Shown: positions 34,996 through 46,110 of the stretch, in pieces
Layout of the letters: every line of letters starts with the position of its first letter
How positions within the stretch are numbered: position 1 is the first letter of the stretch
DNA from: Molanna angustata
Lineage: Eukaryota > Arthropoda > Insecta > Trichoptera > Molannidae
NCBI GenBank assembly: GCA_963576475.1
Contig: OY754978.1
Location: 7,204,629-7,268,628, forward strand
Reading direction: 5' to 3'
Length of the DNA: 64,000 bases
Translations under genes and position numbers: made by a program
Notes under the pieces: model-generated
Databases searched by the model: none
Told to the model about the DNA's origin: nothing
The model's input: the letters and a program-made list of their open reading frames with translations, nothing else

Positions 34996-36055
34996 AATAT
35001 CGTAAAAGTGTAGTTATGTCATAGTTAAAGTTACGGGTGTTGCAGGTATAAAAACCCCCAATATTCCAAACAAATTGAAATTGTGTACCTACTTATTGTG
35101 GAACGGGAACAATCACCTGGTTCATAATTGCATATAATTGTCAATAAAAATTGTAAACTGCTAACCCTAGAACATGATTTTCTAGTTGAGCAGCAGTAAT
35201 CTACTTATTGTTGTCATTATAAATATGGTGTGATAAAAGGTAAATAAATAAGTAAATAAATAAATAAATTGTAAACAGTACGTTCCGAGCATTTCCTATC
35301 TCTTTCTTGCTCATATTATATAAAAAATATAAGACATAGTGTGTCTATTTTTCTATTATTTATGTATTTATGCTTCCGAGTAATGGCGGTTGTCATAAAA
35401 TTGCTTTAATATGGTAAACACATTTGAATTTTGAATGTTTGCGAATGTCATCGGTAATTATATCAAATGGATATCTAACTCTTTCTTTATACAAGCGTTA
35501 TCGCGCAAAAAAATTGCAGTCGTCCAAACCACACTTTTTTTCTTTTTTTTCAATACGTCTTCCATTATCATCTCATCGTTTATATTACTATCATAATTAT
35601 ATTATACTGTGTTTTGATATCCCCCAAAAAAATACGAAATCGACCCGTACAAACGCCAAATGGTCAGTCACGAACAAAAATTACCAACTACATCTATCAT
35701 AACTGTCAAATTTAACTATGACTACTGATTTTTGGCTGGTTACTTTTCTGGGTGTATTTACGGGTTAAATCAACCATTTCTGTGGTATTCAGTGGTAACG
35801 ATAGCTAGCTACGCCTACCTCCACCCGCTCCGCATTTGGGGACTGAAAACGGCCCCTTCGCAAAACGCCAGTAAGAATGACAAAGAATGCATGGCACAAA
35901 GAGTAGCTCTAGAAGCTCCTCTAGACTCGTGGTCTCGGCACAATTGTGCAAAAAATAACAGTCAACGTCGGTGAAGATATTGGTAACGATAACAATTACT
36001 ATTACTGTAACTTTATATATAAGTATTGTCGAAATAACCCAACCTTGGTGTTGTC
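34996..36055. mobile_element. Family E TIR element, copy 2 (tandem)
   Basis: Starts at CGTAAAAGTGTAGTTATGTC directly after copy 1. 35275-35460 and 35500-35730 match 34235-34440 and 34440-34690 (CAGTACGTTC, GAGTAATGGCGG, TTTGAATTTTGAATGTTTGC). Ends near CGAAATAACCCAACCTTGG. Interrupted by a LINE-like tail (about 35090-35275, (AAAT)n) and an I-type LINE end (35804-35980). Confidence 0.65.
35804..35980 (-). mobile_element. I-type LINE 3' end without poly-A, 11-bp TSD
   Basis: TGGTAACGATA is repeated at 35793-35803 and 35981-35991. The insert is the reverse complement of 40263-40440, including AGCTCCTCTAGACTCGTGG and GGAGCGGGTGGAGG-type sequence. Its sense-strand 3' end is GGCGTAGCTAGC, with no A tail. 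Confidence 0.85.
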
Positions 36056-36334
36056 AGATGTAAGAAACTAAATTTTGCCTGATGTGAAAATACAATGATC
36101 ACGCTAAGTTCGATAAATTAATTGTTTAGTATTCGTCGCAAAGTAATAACAATTAAAGTCGTTTTTATATTCCCCCGAAAAAAATTAAATGAGTTTTAAA
36201 TATTTATTTATAAAAGCAAAGTCTCCGTAAATTAACAGAGTAGCGAAATATTTAAAATGTTAGCAATTCCGTTGAACCGAAATCGCCATATTGTCAACTA
36301 TCCAAGCTTACCAACACAAAAGGAGTTTTTATTG

Positions 36335-37095
36335 ACAATAATATCCAATGTTTACATATATGCAATTAAAAATATATTCGATTTACAAAAGTAGTTACTG
36401 TATAATGGTAGTATTGTATCATCACAGTTTTTATTATGTGTTATCTGAGACAATTGAAAAAAATCGTTAAAATAATTCAGTTTGATTTCCACAAATTCCT
36501 TCCCATGAAATTCCTTCTGGCCGCCGCCTACCCGGAAGACCACCCAAGAGATAGAAGGATAGCTGGACTTCGACATCCCAGGAGGCATAGTTTCTGAAGA
36601 ACAGACTTACTAGGTCTACTAAACGAAGAAGAAGAAGAAGGTTCCACAACGTTATTAAATATCTTTGGTAGATAAAATTAAAAGGTCTAAAAATATAATT
36701 TAATATTATATAAGCTATTCCATACTCTCGCTGCTGGTACTCGAATAAAAGACCACAAAACTTCTCTTTTACCAATCAATTTCTCAATTGATGGCTTTAG
36801 AGATAAGTTTCATCATCATCCAATAGATGGTGATGGTGTTCCTGGCTAATTATCTTACTATGTGAATTTGCAAGGTAGCAATATATAGACTTTTCGAAAT
36901 TTGGATTGACAAGGGAAATCAATTTTTTTTTTTAAAGTACCTACATATTTGGTGAACGTTGCGCAAGTGCTTAAATTGATCACGTAAACCAGCCGATGAC
37001 AAGTGGCAAACCCTGTAGTTGCCTGTTTTTTTTTAATATATGTACCCACTTCAACTCTACTGAGATAATATTACAAATTTGTCATAAAATATCAT
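36335..37095. repeat. Family B copy, broken
   Basis: 36340-36400 matches the outer part of family B (TATCCAATGTTTACATATAT, ATATTCGATT) and 36974-37090 matches one arm (CACGTAAACCAGCCGATGAC, AACCCTGTAG, CTACTGAGATAAT). The order is inverted relative to 372-550. The middle holds an RTE LINE (36490-36645) and unassigned sequence. Confidence 0.6.
36490..36645 (+). mobile_element. RTE LINE C-terminal fragment
   Basis: Plus-strand frame IPSHEIPSGRRLPGRPPKR, stop, KDSWTSTSQEA aligns with the C-terminus at 4645-4700 (minus). Tail GAAGAAGAAGAAGAAGG at 36629-36645. Inactive. Confidence 0.7.
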
Positions 37096-37151
37096 TCAAA
37101 ATTCTGTTGAGTGAATGGGTATGGCAAGGATCATTCGATTTGCACTTCGAA

Positions 37152-37227
37152 TCAATAAATAAATAAATAAATACATAAATAAATAAATAAATAAATATAT
37201 AAATAAATAAATAAATAAATAAATACA

Positions 37228-37282
<55 letters not shown>

Positions 37283-37415
37283 ATACATAAATAAATAAAT
37301 AAATGAATAAATGAATGAATGAATGAATGAATGAATGAATGAATGAATGAATGAAAGAAAGAATGAATGAATGAATGAATGAATGAATGAATGAATAAAT
37401 AAATAAATAAATATA

Positions 37416-37456
<41 letters not shown>
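37152..37456 (+). repeat. (AAAT/GAAT)n array, ~305 bp
   Basis: AAAT units flank a central block of GAAT units (37304-37393) with sporadic variants such as ATAC and AAAG. The 4-bp period gives long Phe/Ile/Tyr/His-rich minus-strand frames that are not genes. Confidence 0.97.
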
Positions 37457-37460
<4 letters not shown>

Positions 37461-37492
37461 ATTCCTTATATTTATGTAATTTATATAATTAG

Positions 37493-37739
37493 CTCTGAAG
37501 CACCGGCTAGAATAGTACTTCCATTGTTTCTTATTATTGTGTTCGAGTGTCCTGTAAGAGCCGGGTAATCGAAAATACAACAGACAACAATAATATCTCG
37601 CATAATAATTTAGCAATCAGGTTCATCGCCCATTCCGAATGTTGGGCCTTTTTAGGTTAGACGAGACTGGTGTGTGGGCACACCTGTCGCTGGTTACCCC
37701 ACATTTTAGTACACGCCGTGATGGTATGAATGAATGAAT
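37493..37739 (+). mobile_element. Retroposon-3 with internal deletion
   Basis: GCACCGGCTAGAATAGTACT start, GTAAGAGCCGGGTAATCG, GGTTCATCGCCCATTCCG and GAGACTGGTGTGTGGGC, then a jump to CACCTGTCGCTGGTTACC and GTGATGGTATGAATGAAT. About 45 bp are missing compared with 18146-18436. Confidence 0.8.
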
Positions 37740-39245
37740 AAGATATAAACCCTTCTTTTTTATGTATTGATAAAATAAATAAAACAAGTTCGATGAACTC
37801 CAAAATTTGTAGCTCCATTCGTCCGATGTTGTTAAGCTACACATTCATTCTGACACTTTACTGTTATGACTGCGACATCTTTGTTTCCTCTCCTCCTATT
37901 ATCTCCTCCTGTTCGTTGATGGAAGGTCATTAATAAATTCTCGATCACACCTTCGCACTTGCGGTTCGCCCCGCGGTTTGTTGCTGAGGGGTGTTAGGTT
38001 GGTTCTCCTGAATTGAGTCTTCTCCCGGGATGCTATGCCATCACCCTCCTGGATTCTAGATGTACGCAGTACGTACTACATCCACCCCCGCCGCCAGTAA
38101 AAGGATCTCCTTGTTACCCGGGAAACAATTCTTTGAATAAGTTATGCTCACACGATTCTCTGGCAAACCCCGAGCAGGGCTTTTGAAATTGTCTTGAAAT
38201 TCAAAAAAAAAAATACTCTCCACTACTATGGAAAGGTGGAGAATTGTGATTTCACATTATGTATTTTTAAGCGTATTTTTTAATTGTTTGTAATTTTCTG
38301 TACAACTTTCTGTTAATGTTTAATATACAATACAGTGTATAGGCACTATGGCGAAAAAACAAATGACAAAAGTAAAAAGAATAAAAAAGATAACAGAAGA
38401 GTAAAAAAAACTAAAAAAGATTGAATACAAAAGCAGTTCAAACAAAGGATGAGGAGAGGAAGAAGAAATCGGGTAATGAGTGCTATTCTGAAATTTCTAC
38501 GATTGAATTGAAACTAATCCAATTACAATAGCTGTAATTGTTTGCCAAATCAATTGTCATCCAATAGTACACACTTTGGTTATTCTGAACATTCTATTGT
38601 TTTATCTATGGTCAATAGCAATTCTAACTATTTTCAGATTATTTTGTTATAATTCATAACCCGTTTTATTTACTAAAAATGATTATATTTTGGTTTCAAA
38701 ATAATGCAAATCTATTTTATTTATTTAAGATTTGGTACATGGTTAATACAAAATACACATTAATATATTCTTTTTATTGAAAAAAATGCCTGTCCGCAGT
38801 CCTCGGTTTGAGATTTCCTGAAATTTGAAAATACATTTGTTTGAACGCACATATTGTGTGTGAACCCCCAGAAGAGTAGCAAGCAGTGGCGCTTCTGTGT
38901 CTCGACTTAACCAGGGAATGTATGGATGTGGAAACTTAGCGGTGTAAAGTTTATCACACGGCCTATACGGTTCATATTTTGGATTTAAGTAAACTTTACT
39001 CGTGAAATTTCCAAATTATGTATGTTTCTTATTATATTTATGAATATGTCATACACCACCCTTGCTTTCTCGCTTCCCTGGTACCTAACCTTTGTATTAC
39101 AGAAGTCTTAAAACATTATTATTATTATTATTCAAATGATTTCATGTGAATACACTTGCAAAACGGTTGCTGAAGATAATATATCATGATAAACGTTTTC
39201 ATTTAAAAATTTATATATTTTATATGAGTATAATTTATTTGTTTT
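37740..39245. other. Unassigned; GC-richer block 37930-38180
   Basis: The block around CCCCGCGGTTTG and CACCCCCGCCGCC has no long frame. CTCTCCACTACTATGG-AAGG-TGGAGA at 38216-38242 is a short imperfect palindrome similar to 47551-47580 (CTCTCCACTATTCCATAGTGTGGAGAG). No gene supported. Confidence 0.45.
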
Positions 39246-39785
39246 AACTCCTCACTAACCAAGGGGATATAGTTGGGGGGTTAAGATTTCGCAATTTTCA
39301 GGCTATTTTACTGTTGCAGATAATATATTACTAATATCATGTTTGATTGTACTCTGAAAGTTTCATCCCAATGTATCTGTGTGTGTGTGTCCTATGTGCT
39401 GTGAACGGCGTGTTTATTTTACTTTATCGATTTTAGACTATAGTAATCATTCGATTATTTCCAAATTTTACAAATTTGTATATCTAATACTCACTTAGAC
39501 CTTATTAAATCTGTATGGATATCTGATATGTCAAATATTTCAATGTGACCCCAAGCTCAGGAAACTTAAAATTTGAAATTGTCATTTTCAAATTGGTTAA
39601 AAGGCACATCACTTTCATAAACAGCATTGAAAAAATATCAAGAAATCATAATAAAATATTTAAATAAATAAATATTGATCCAAACTCATTTCATAATAAT
39701 GTTGAAAATTTTCCATACAAAATTTGAATACTTTGTGGAGTGACTTGTAGTGAGGAGTATGGCGTTGGCCACAACCCACTCGTTT
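39246..39785 (+). repeat. Family C, left arm of an inverted pair
   Basis: TAACTCCTCACTAACC start, short (GT)n at 39374-39391, TTTATCGATTTTAGACTATA, GTGACCCCAAGCTCAGG, end GGCCACAACCCACTCGTTTT. The same sequence returns in reverse at 40570-41013 beyond the LINE. Confidence 0.75.
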
Positions 39786-39855
39786 TTACCTAGGGTTGTT
39801 TGTAAGAAATGAAAAAAAATAAAATAAGAATTATAAAAAAAATAGCGAGACCGTC

Positions 39856-40562
39856 ATGCTTCAGCATTTTCATGAAATGAGTTTATTAAATTATTTAAGC
39901 TTTCATAGCTACCTTCATAGATTCCGCTTTGTAAACTCGTCCTCATGTCATTTATGCCATCACCCTAACCAAACTTCAGAGCACATGCTTTGGGAATGCT
40001 CTCACCCAAATGTGTCCTACAACAGAACGGAGCTCCTCGCTGCTGTCCGTGGGCGTCTTCAAGGTCCCATTGGGCATGCGTATTTAGTGGTCACTAAGAA
40101 GAACTTTACAACCTTCAAATTGTTTTGCCATAGCTATAGTGCCCTTCTATCTGCTGAATAAAAAAAATGAAATTTCAAAATATCCTTGTTCAACTCTCTG
40201 ATGCCCAGTTTTACAGTCACAGGCTTGAAGTACTCTCTCGACAATCCATGTCTGTGAATATTATCTTCATCAACGATGATTGTTATTTTTTGCACAATTG
40301 TGCCAAGACCACGAGTCTAGAGGAGCTTCTAGAGCTACTCTTCGTGCCATGCATTCTTTGTCATTCTTACTAGCGTTCTGCGAAGGGGCCGTTTTCAGTC
40401 CCCATATGCGGAGCGGGTGGAGGCGGCGTAGCTACTTATTTAATTATTTTTGATTTAAATGATTAATTATGAAAAAATGATAATTTTTCATTCTTACTAG
40501 CGTTCAGCGAAGGGGCCGTTTTCAGTCCCCATATGCGGAGCGGGTGGAGGCGGCGTAGCTAC
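39856..40562 (+). mobile_element. 5'-truncated I/R1-type LINE 3' end
   Basis: The first frame (39856-40161, about 101 codons) contains CHLCHHPNQTSEHMLWECSH, the C-C-H-C zinc knuckle at the C-terminus of I/R1-type ORF2 proteins. The 3' UTR (40162-40562) contains a tandem duplication: ACTAGCGTTC-GCGAAGGGGC ... GGCGGCGTAGCTAC at 40370-40437 and 40497-40562. No poly-A tail. Related relics: 35804-35980 and 44930-45290. Confidence 0.8.
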
Positions 40563-40569
40563 TTTTTAA

Positions 40570-41013
40570 ATTATTTTTGATTTAAATGATTAATTATAAT
40601 TATTCAATATCATTTTATTAAAGTGATGTGCGTTTTTACCAATTTGAAAATAAAAATTTTAGGTTTTCTGAGCTTGGGGTCACATTCAAATATTTGACAG
40701 TTAAAAAAATTGAGAAGCAATATTCTGATGTCCTTCAAAATCTAATGGGACCTAAGTGAGTATTTGATATACAAATTTGCAAAATTTGTATATCAAATCG
40801 AATGAAAAGAATCGAATGAGTACTTTAGTCTATAATCGATAAAGTAAAATGAACACGCCCTACATAGCACACAGCACAAAGCACACAACGTGGTGAAACT
40901 TTCAGAATACAATCTCAGCATGATACTAGTTGATAATCTGCAATAAAAAAAATAGTCTTAAAAATTACGAAATCATAACTCCCCACTATATCCCCTTGGT
41001 TTAGTGAGGAGTA
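40570..41013 (-). repeat. Family C, right arm (reverse)
   Basis: Reverse complement of 39246-39640: TTTTCTGAGCTTGGGGTCAC, CTTTAGTCTATAATCGATAA, GGTTTAGTGAGGAGT. The (GT)n site holds only a CACAGCACAAAGCACACAAC remnant. Confidence 0.75.
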
Positions 41014-41674
41014 AAAAGAATCATCGAAATCGGACAACGCATTAGAAAGAAATCGCTGAACATACATAAAGAAAAACTCGAAAAAATGTCGAACTGATAT
41101 CTGATAACCTAAAAATAAAATAAAAAATAAATTTGACCAATGGTCAATCGGTGACAGGTACGTTTGGCGTTCCGCTCTCTCTGCCTGTCCCATCAGAAAC
41201 ACCGTGATTATGTGTATGTAAAACAAAACTTAAAAATCTAACGTGTTGTTTTGATATCACTTCTATTTTCACAATGAAAAATTGTCCCATCCTTGTGTGT
41301 GTGTAATATATTTTGGTTAGATAATTTTGTGTGCGTTGCGTATAATAATTTCATGTTATTTTTCGTATTAATTATAAGAACACCGACACACACGTTCACG
41401 TCCACATAGAATGTATGAAATAAACCTTGTGTGACATAACCCAGCCATTAGTACCACACTGGCCGTATTAATTTCTAGACTTAACTTCACAATATTATTT
41501 CAGCCCCTTGTGTACTGAACAGTATAGTGTACACATATACCAGAGGCAACTACTGGAAATATACAATTATACCTCAATAACATTTATATAACAGATAGAC
41601 CTACATCTAGCATTTTCATATTCCGTTCACATTTTTAGGATTTTTTTAGTTTCAAGCACAGAAACAATAATCTA
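41014..41674. other. Unassigned spacer
   Basis: A minus-strand 103-codon frame (40915-41226) overlaps the family C arm and is not supported as a gene. Confidence 0.45.
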
Positions 41675-42230
<556 letters not shown>

Positions 42231-42479
42231 AATAAATATAATTATACGCTTAGTAAAATAAAAGAAAAACCTACATAATAAAAGAAAAAAAAATACCTGA
42301 AGTTAGACTCAAACAGAAAAAAAACACATTTAATAAAAATTGTTAATAAGGATACAAAAAAGTAACCTGCATAGTATTAATTTAAACACAAATTATTATG
42401 CTTATTGTTTGGGTTTTATAGAAGACACAAAATTTCATAATACTTACAAATAAAAATACAACATTATTACGAAACTCAT

Positions 42480-42850
42480 ACAATGCACTAAAGTACTTTG
42501 TTAAATATTAATTGACTCGTACCCAATAGCAAGTTTCCACATTATGGGGGGCAAGTCTGGTCCGATCGGAGAAATCAAAACCCTAGTGATTACCCATGTC
42601 ATGGATATAATTTTCATATGGAGTTCTATGACATCTAAAGATATTATAGAACTCCATATAATAATTATATCCATGATATGGGTAATCGTGAGGGTTTTGA
42701 TTTCGCCGGTTGAACAAGACTTGCCACCCTGGAGATTTATTTCATCTTACAGATTCAGATGGAAAACACAATTGTAAAACAGTGTCTTCAACCAAAATCG
42801 AACCCAAACCCTTTGGCTCAGGTGTAGGATATATTGAATGATACAAGGAT
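42480..42850 (-). mobile_element. SINE-1 copy split by a Harbinger MITE
   Basis: Left part ACCCAATAGCAAGTTTCCACATT and right part CTGGAGATTTATTTCATCTTACAG, AAACACAATTGTAAAACAG, CTTTGGCTCAGGTG correspond to adjacent pieces of SINE-1 in reverse. The two are separated by 42545-42729. Confidence 0.6.
42545..42729. mobile_element. Harbinger-type MITE, copy 2
   Basis: Same element as 16405-16588: TGGGGGGCAAGTCTGGTCC start, identical GGAGTTCTATGACATCTAAA core and mirrored GAACTCCATATAATAATTAT, end GACTTGCCACCC. The right terminus is mutated (CCACCC for CCCCCA). Confidence 0.8.
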
Positions 42851-42927
42851 AATCAGCGATGCAGTCTTTTAAACTCTTTTAGCTTGTCTTTTGAATTTCG
42901 TTTCGTACGCCTCTGTCCTCTTTCTAT

Positions 42928-43240
42928 GTATATACCAGTAGCGGAATTTCCTTTAGAAGCCGAAAATGTGGGCTTGCCTATGAATATTATGTTAAGAAAT
43001 TCAAGAACTAATAGTAATTTATTTGTTTATAGCAACCATACTACAAGATTAAAAATTGAACCGTATGTTGCTACGATGACAGGGCCACAAATGTAAATAT
43101 TATTTTGGCATGTCATTTTAAAAATATGTTTATGGCCACTGGAACGAACAACTCTAAAAAACATACAATTTTCGACATTTTCCATTTTTCTTTCAGGGTT
43201 TGCCTAGTTCAAATGTTCTAGGCTCGCCCCTGGTATATAC
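42928..43240. mobile_element. hAT-like MITE with 8-bp TSD
   Basis: The element spans 42936-43232 (297 bp), with ends CAGTAGCGGAA and GGCTCGCCCCTG and exact GTATATAC at 42928-42935 and 43233-43240. TIR similarity is weak (CAG--GCG), but the 8-bp duplication and start are hAT-like. The 70-codon frame inside is incidental. Confidence 0.7.
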
Positions 43241-44247
43241 ATAATATTATTTATATGCCGGATGTTCCTTTATGTAGCCTACAGTATGCCCACCTACGTA
43301 GGTTTTGGTTTCTTCATAATAATAATAATACCCTGACGTTGGTAACACTGTTGGCAACTAACGCCGCCACAATATGAACGGCAGGTCTACCTACTACGCA
43401 CCCATACTAATAGACTACACACACTTTAGTATCTGACTTTATTGTCTTTCTTTGTGCCAGACCTATGTTGTAATATACCTACTCTATTTACATACCGACA
43501 CACAACACTTTCAACTAAACGATTATTAAGTTTAGACTTTCTATATCATATTATACCTATTTCCACACGGCCCGGTCTCTGATGTGGTCTCCGTCAGTCC
43601 TTATTGCAGCATCACCTTCAGCGACTAACAAAACCGAGATGGTTGGTTTAAATTTTGAAATGTTTGTTTTAAAGGTGAGGTTTTGGGAAGGTACTTTGTT
43701 TAGAAATACAGCGACGAGCATCGCTTTCTGTGTAGAGAGGTCCAAGCTCATTTTTGGATATTTTTTTTTATCTTATTTATTTATTAAACATAATAATTTT
43801 ACAATAACAATTCAAGATATAATTCACAAGTAATAATATTTTTACAAATTTTTCTTTGCAGTGCCTCATCAAAAAGATTGCAATCTTGTGCTTGATGAGG
43901 GAAATCACTTATAAAAAAATAAAAAATATCAAAACAAAGCAATTAAACAAAGTCAACAATAGAGTAATTAAATCAAATCAACATGAATAAGAAATCAAAT
44001 AATCATTTAAAAAGTTTGAAAATAAATGAAAATGAGAAATATACAAATGAGTAAACATATCTAAATACATATTCAAATAAAACAAAAGGAAATACATGAA
44101 AATAAATTGAAAAATGAGCAATATAGATATTCAAACATACCAAAACACATATTTAGAAATAGCATATTAGATATCTCTCTTTCCGCATTATTAATCCATA
44201 ATTCCTGGAGTCACTGAGAACTTTATCCAGATTTCACTTCTAGATGC
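43241..44247. other. Unassigned; ORF-like segment 43557-43751
   Basis: Both strands are open across 43560-43750 with balanced composition (plus MVGLNFEMFVLKVRFWEGTL; minus VPSQNLTFKTNISKFKPTIS). No family recognised. From 43755 a T-rich, then A-rich LINE-tail-like sequence follows (TTATTTATTTATTAAAC). Confidence 0.4.
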
Positions 44248-44520
44248 TTGATAAAATCGTTGGTCTTCTTCTTCCGAAGGAATTATTATTTATTACAATT
44301 CACGGCGTTATTTCCCAGAATTCTGAATTGGAGACCCTATCATAAAAGAAGAAGTGTAAAGAGACCACAGAGGAGATGGACTGACGATATTGTCGAACTG
44401 GTGGGACATTGGTGGAAGCAGAGTACCTACCCAGGATAGAGAGAAATGGAAAACCCAGGAAGAGGCCTACATCCAGCAGTGGAGTGTAAGGGGCTAAAAA
44501 GAAGAAGAAGAAGAAGACGG
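44248..44520 (+). pseudogene. RTE LINE C-terminus with (GAA)n tail
   Basis: ILNWRPYHKRRSVKRPQRRW and then TDDIVELVGHWWKQ is the 'VLEWRP---KRSVGRP--RWTDDI' block. After a frameshift near 44430 the end EEAYIQQWSVRG is readable, followed by AAGAAGAAGAAGAAGAAGA at 44499-44517. Same family as 56463-56773. Confidence 0.8.
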
Positions 44521-44929
44521 TTTAAACCCTTTACACAATAAAAAAACAGTATATATACATGATAATACATACAAAAACAAATTATATTAAGAATAGAATT
44601 ATATAAAAAAGAAAAAATAATATAAAATAAATATTACAAATGAAATAATCAACAAAGAACAAAAATAAATATGTTAAAAGTAATGTAAGAATGTAGATTA
44701 CAAATAGAAAAAAAGTAACTACGAATCCCAAATAAAAAAGAGGTCTCATTGATATCAAGTCTATTCAAAAAAGCGGAAAAAAATTCACTTTCACTTACTA
44801 AAGTATTATTTTGCACCAAAAAATATTGACCATGCAGTTCCTTAGGTACTAAACATGGCAGTTTCAAAAGTTATCTTTTTCGCTATCATATATCCAATTC
44901 GTCCTCGTGTTAATTTTGTGATAACTTTG
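44521..44929. other. Unassigned A-rich spacer
   Basis: A-rich, possibly decayed LINE tail. No frame supported. Confidence 0.4.
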
Positions 44930-45290
44930 AACAGGCTTCTGAGCATATCCTGTGGAAATGCACTAAATTCTCCGTGTCAACATATCGACAAGAACTCTAC
45001 AACCATTTTCTAGGGAATTCCTTTGAATCCCATTTGACATGCATGTCTTGTAGCAACGAAGAGCAACTTCAATGATTTCAAGACTTTGTGGCAAAATTAA
45101 TTATGATTCACTCTTACCTTCACTTGTAATCACTGGTGAGCCAGCTGTTTCCTTGTAATGAACTCTTTTTGACACTTAATCTGCAGTATATGCAAGGTTT
45201 TAGACTTCTTGCAGATTTTTGCCAGGAGCCGTTTTTAGTCTCCGCGAGTAGAACGGGTTGTGGTGAGACATGACAAGGTATAAAAATTAT
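44930..45290 (+). pseudogene. Decayed I-type LINE C-terminus
   Basis: QASEHILWKCTKFSVSTYRQ matches the TSEHMLWECSHPNVSYNRTE region of 39856-40161. The 3' part retains GAGCCGTTTTTAGTCTCCGC and GAACGGGTTGTGG, the diverged form of the 3'-UTR motif at 40390-40430. Several stops. Confidence 0.65.
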
Positions 45291-45601
45291 GATACAAAAA
45301 TATTAAAAAATGTTACGAATATTGTTGTTAGTTCACTGATTAGATTATGGATTAAGTGGCTATCTACTATTAAGTGACAGTTTCAAACATCGAAAAAAAA
45401 GGAAAAATATATATCACACCGTTTACATATGCGTCATTAAAAATAGATTACTGATACCCAACTAGGTACGCCTGTTCTAGGACTAGCAGCGTACATATTA
45501 TTATTATATTTCACAGGAGAAAGAGACATAAAGTTTGTATTTACATTTAAACATGCAACTTAACTATTTTATACAGATTAGAAATAGAAACTTTTAACAA
45601 G

Positions 45602-46110
45602 ATGAGAACACTGTTCTGCAATGTCAGCCTTATTTTGAAACTCCGTCAGAGAATGATAAAGTGCTATGTTTGGTCCGTCCTGTTGTATGGTTGCGAAACT
45701 TGGACTCTTAAAGTTAATACAATGAACCGGTTAGAAGCGTTTGAAATGTGGATTCATCGAAGAATGCTTCGAATACCGTGGACAGATTTAATATCCAACG
45801 AACAAGTTTTGCGTCGAGCACATACAAGCAGAGAACTCCTGACAAATTTAAAAATTCGTAAGATATCATACTTGGGCCACATTCTGCGAGGAGAAAAGTA
45901 TCAACTATTACAGCTGATAATACAGGGCAAGATTGAGGGTCGTCGTGGAGTAGGGAGAAGGCATCTTGGCTGCGCAATATCCGACAGTGGACTGGAATAA
46001 CGCAGGTAGGAGAGCTAGTCCGAATGGCGCAGGACAGAGAGGCATTCTCCAGAGTGATAGCCAACGTCGGGGGGACCTGATACGGCACAGAAAGAAGAAG
46101 AAGAAATAGA
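45602..46110 (+). pseudogene. RTE LINE C-terminus, one frameshift
   Basis: Frame 45602-46000 has MIKCYVWSVLLYGCETWTLK, LEAFEMWIHRRMLRIPWTDL and ELLTNLKIRKISYLGHILRG, then GRRGVGR. The expected continuation, SWLRNIRQWTG...QDREAFSRVIANVGGT, lies in another frame from 45964 to the stop at 46078-46080, so a single small indel near 45960 broke the ORF. Ends with AAGAAGAAGAAGAAAT at 46092-46107. Upstream polymerase domain absent. Confidence 0.88.

Noticed and set aside
37152..37616. Long Phe/Ile/Tyr/His-rich minus-strand frame (154 codons)
   Set aside because: Produced by the AAAT/GAAT array; a period of 4 with no stop in the unit keeps frames open. Not a membrane protein.
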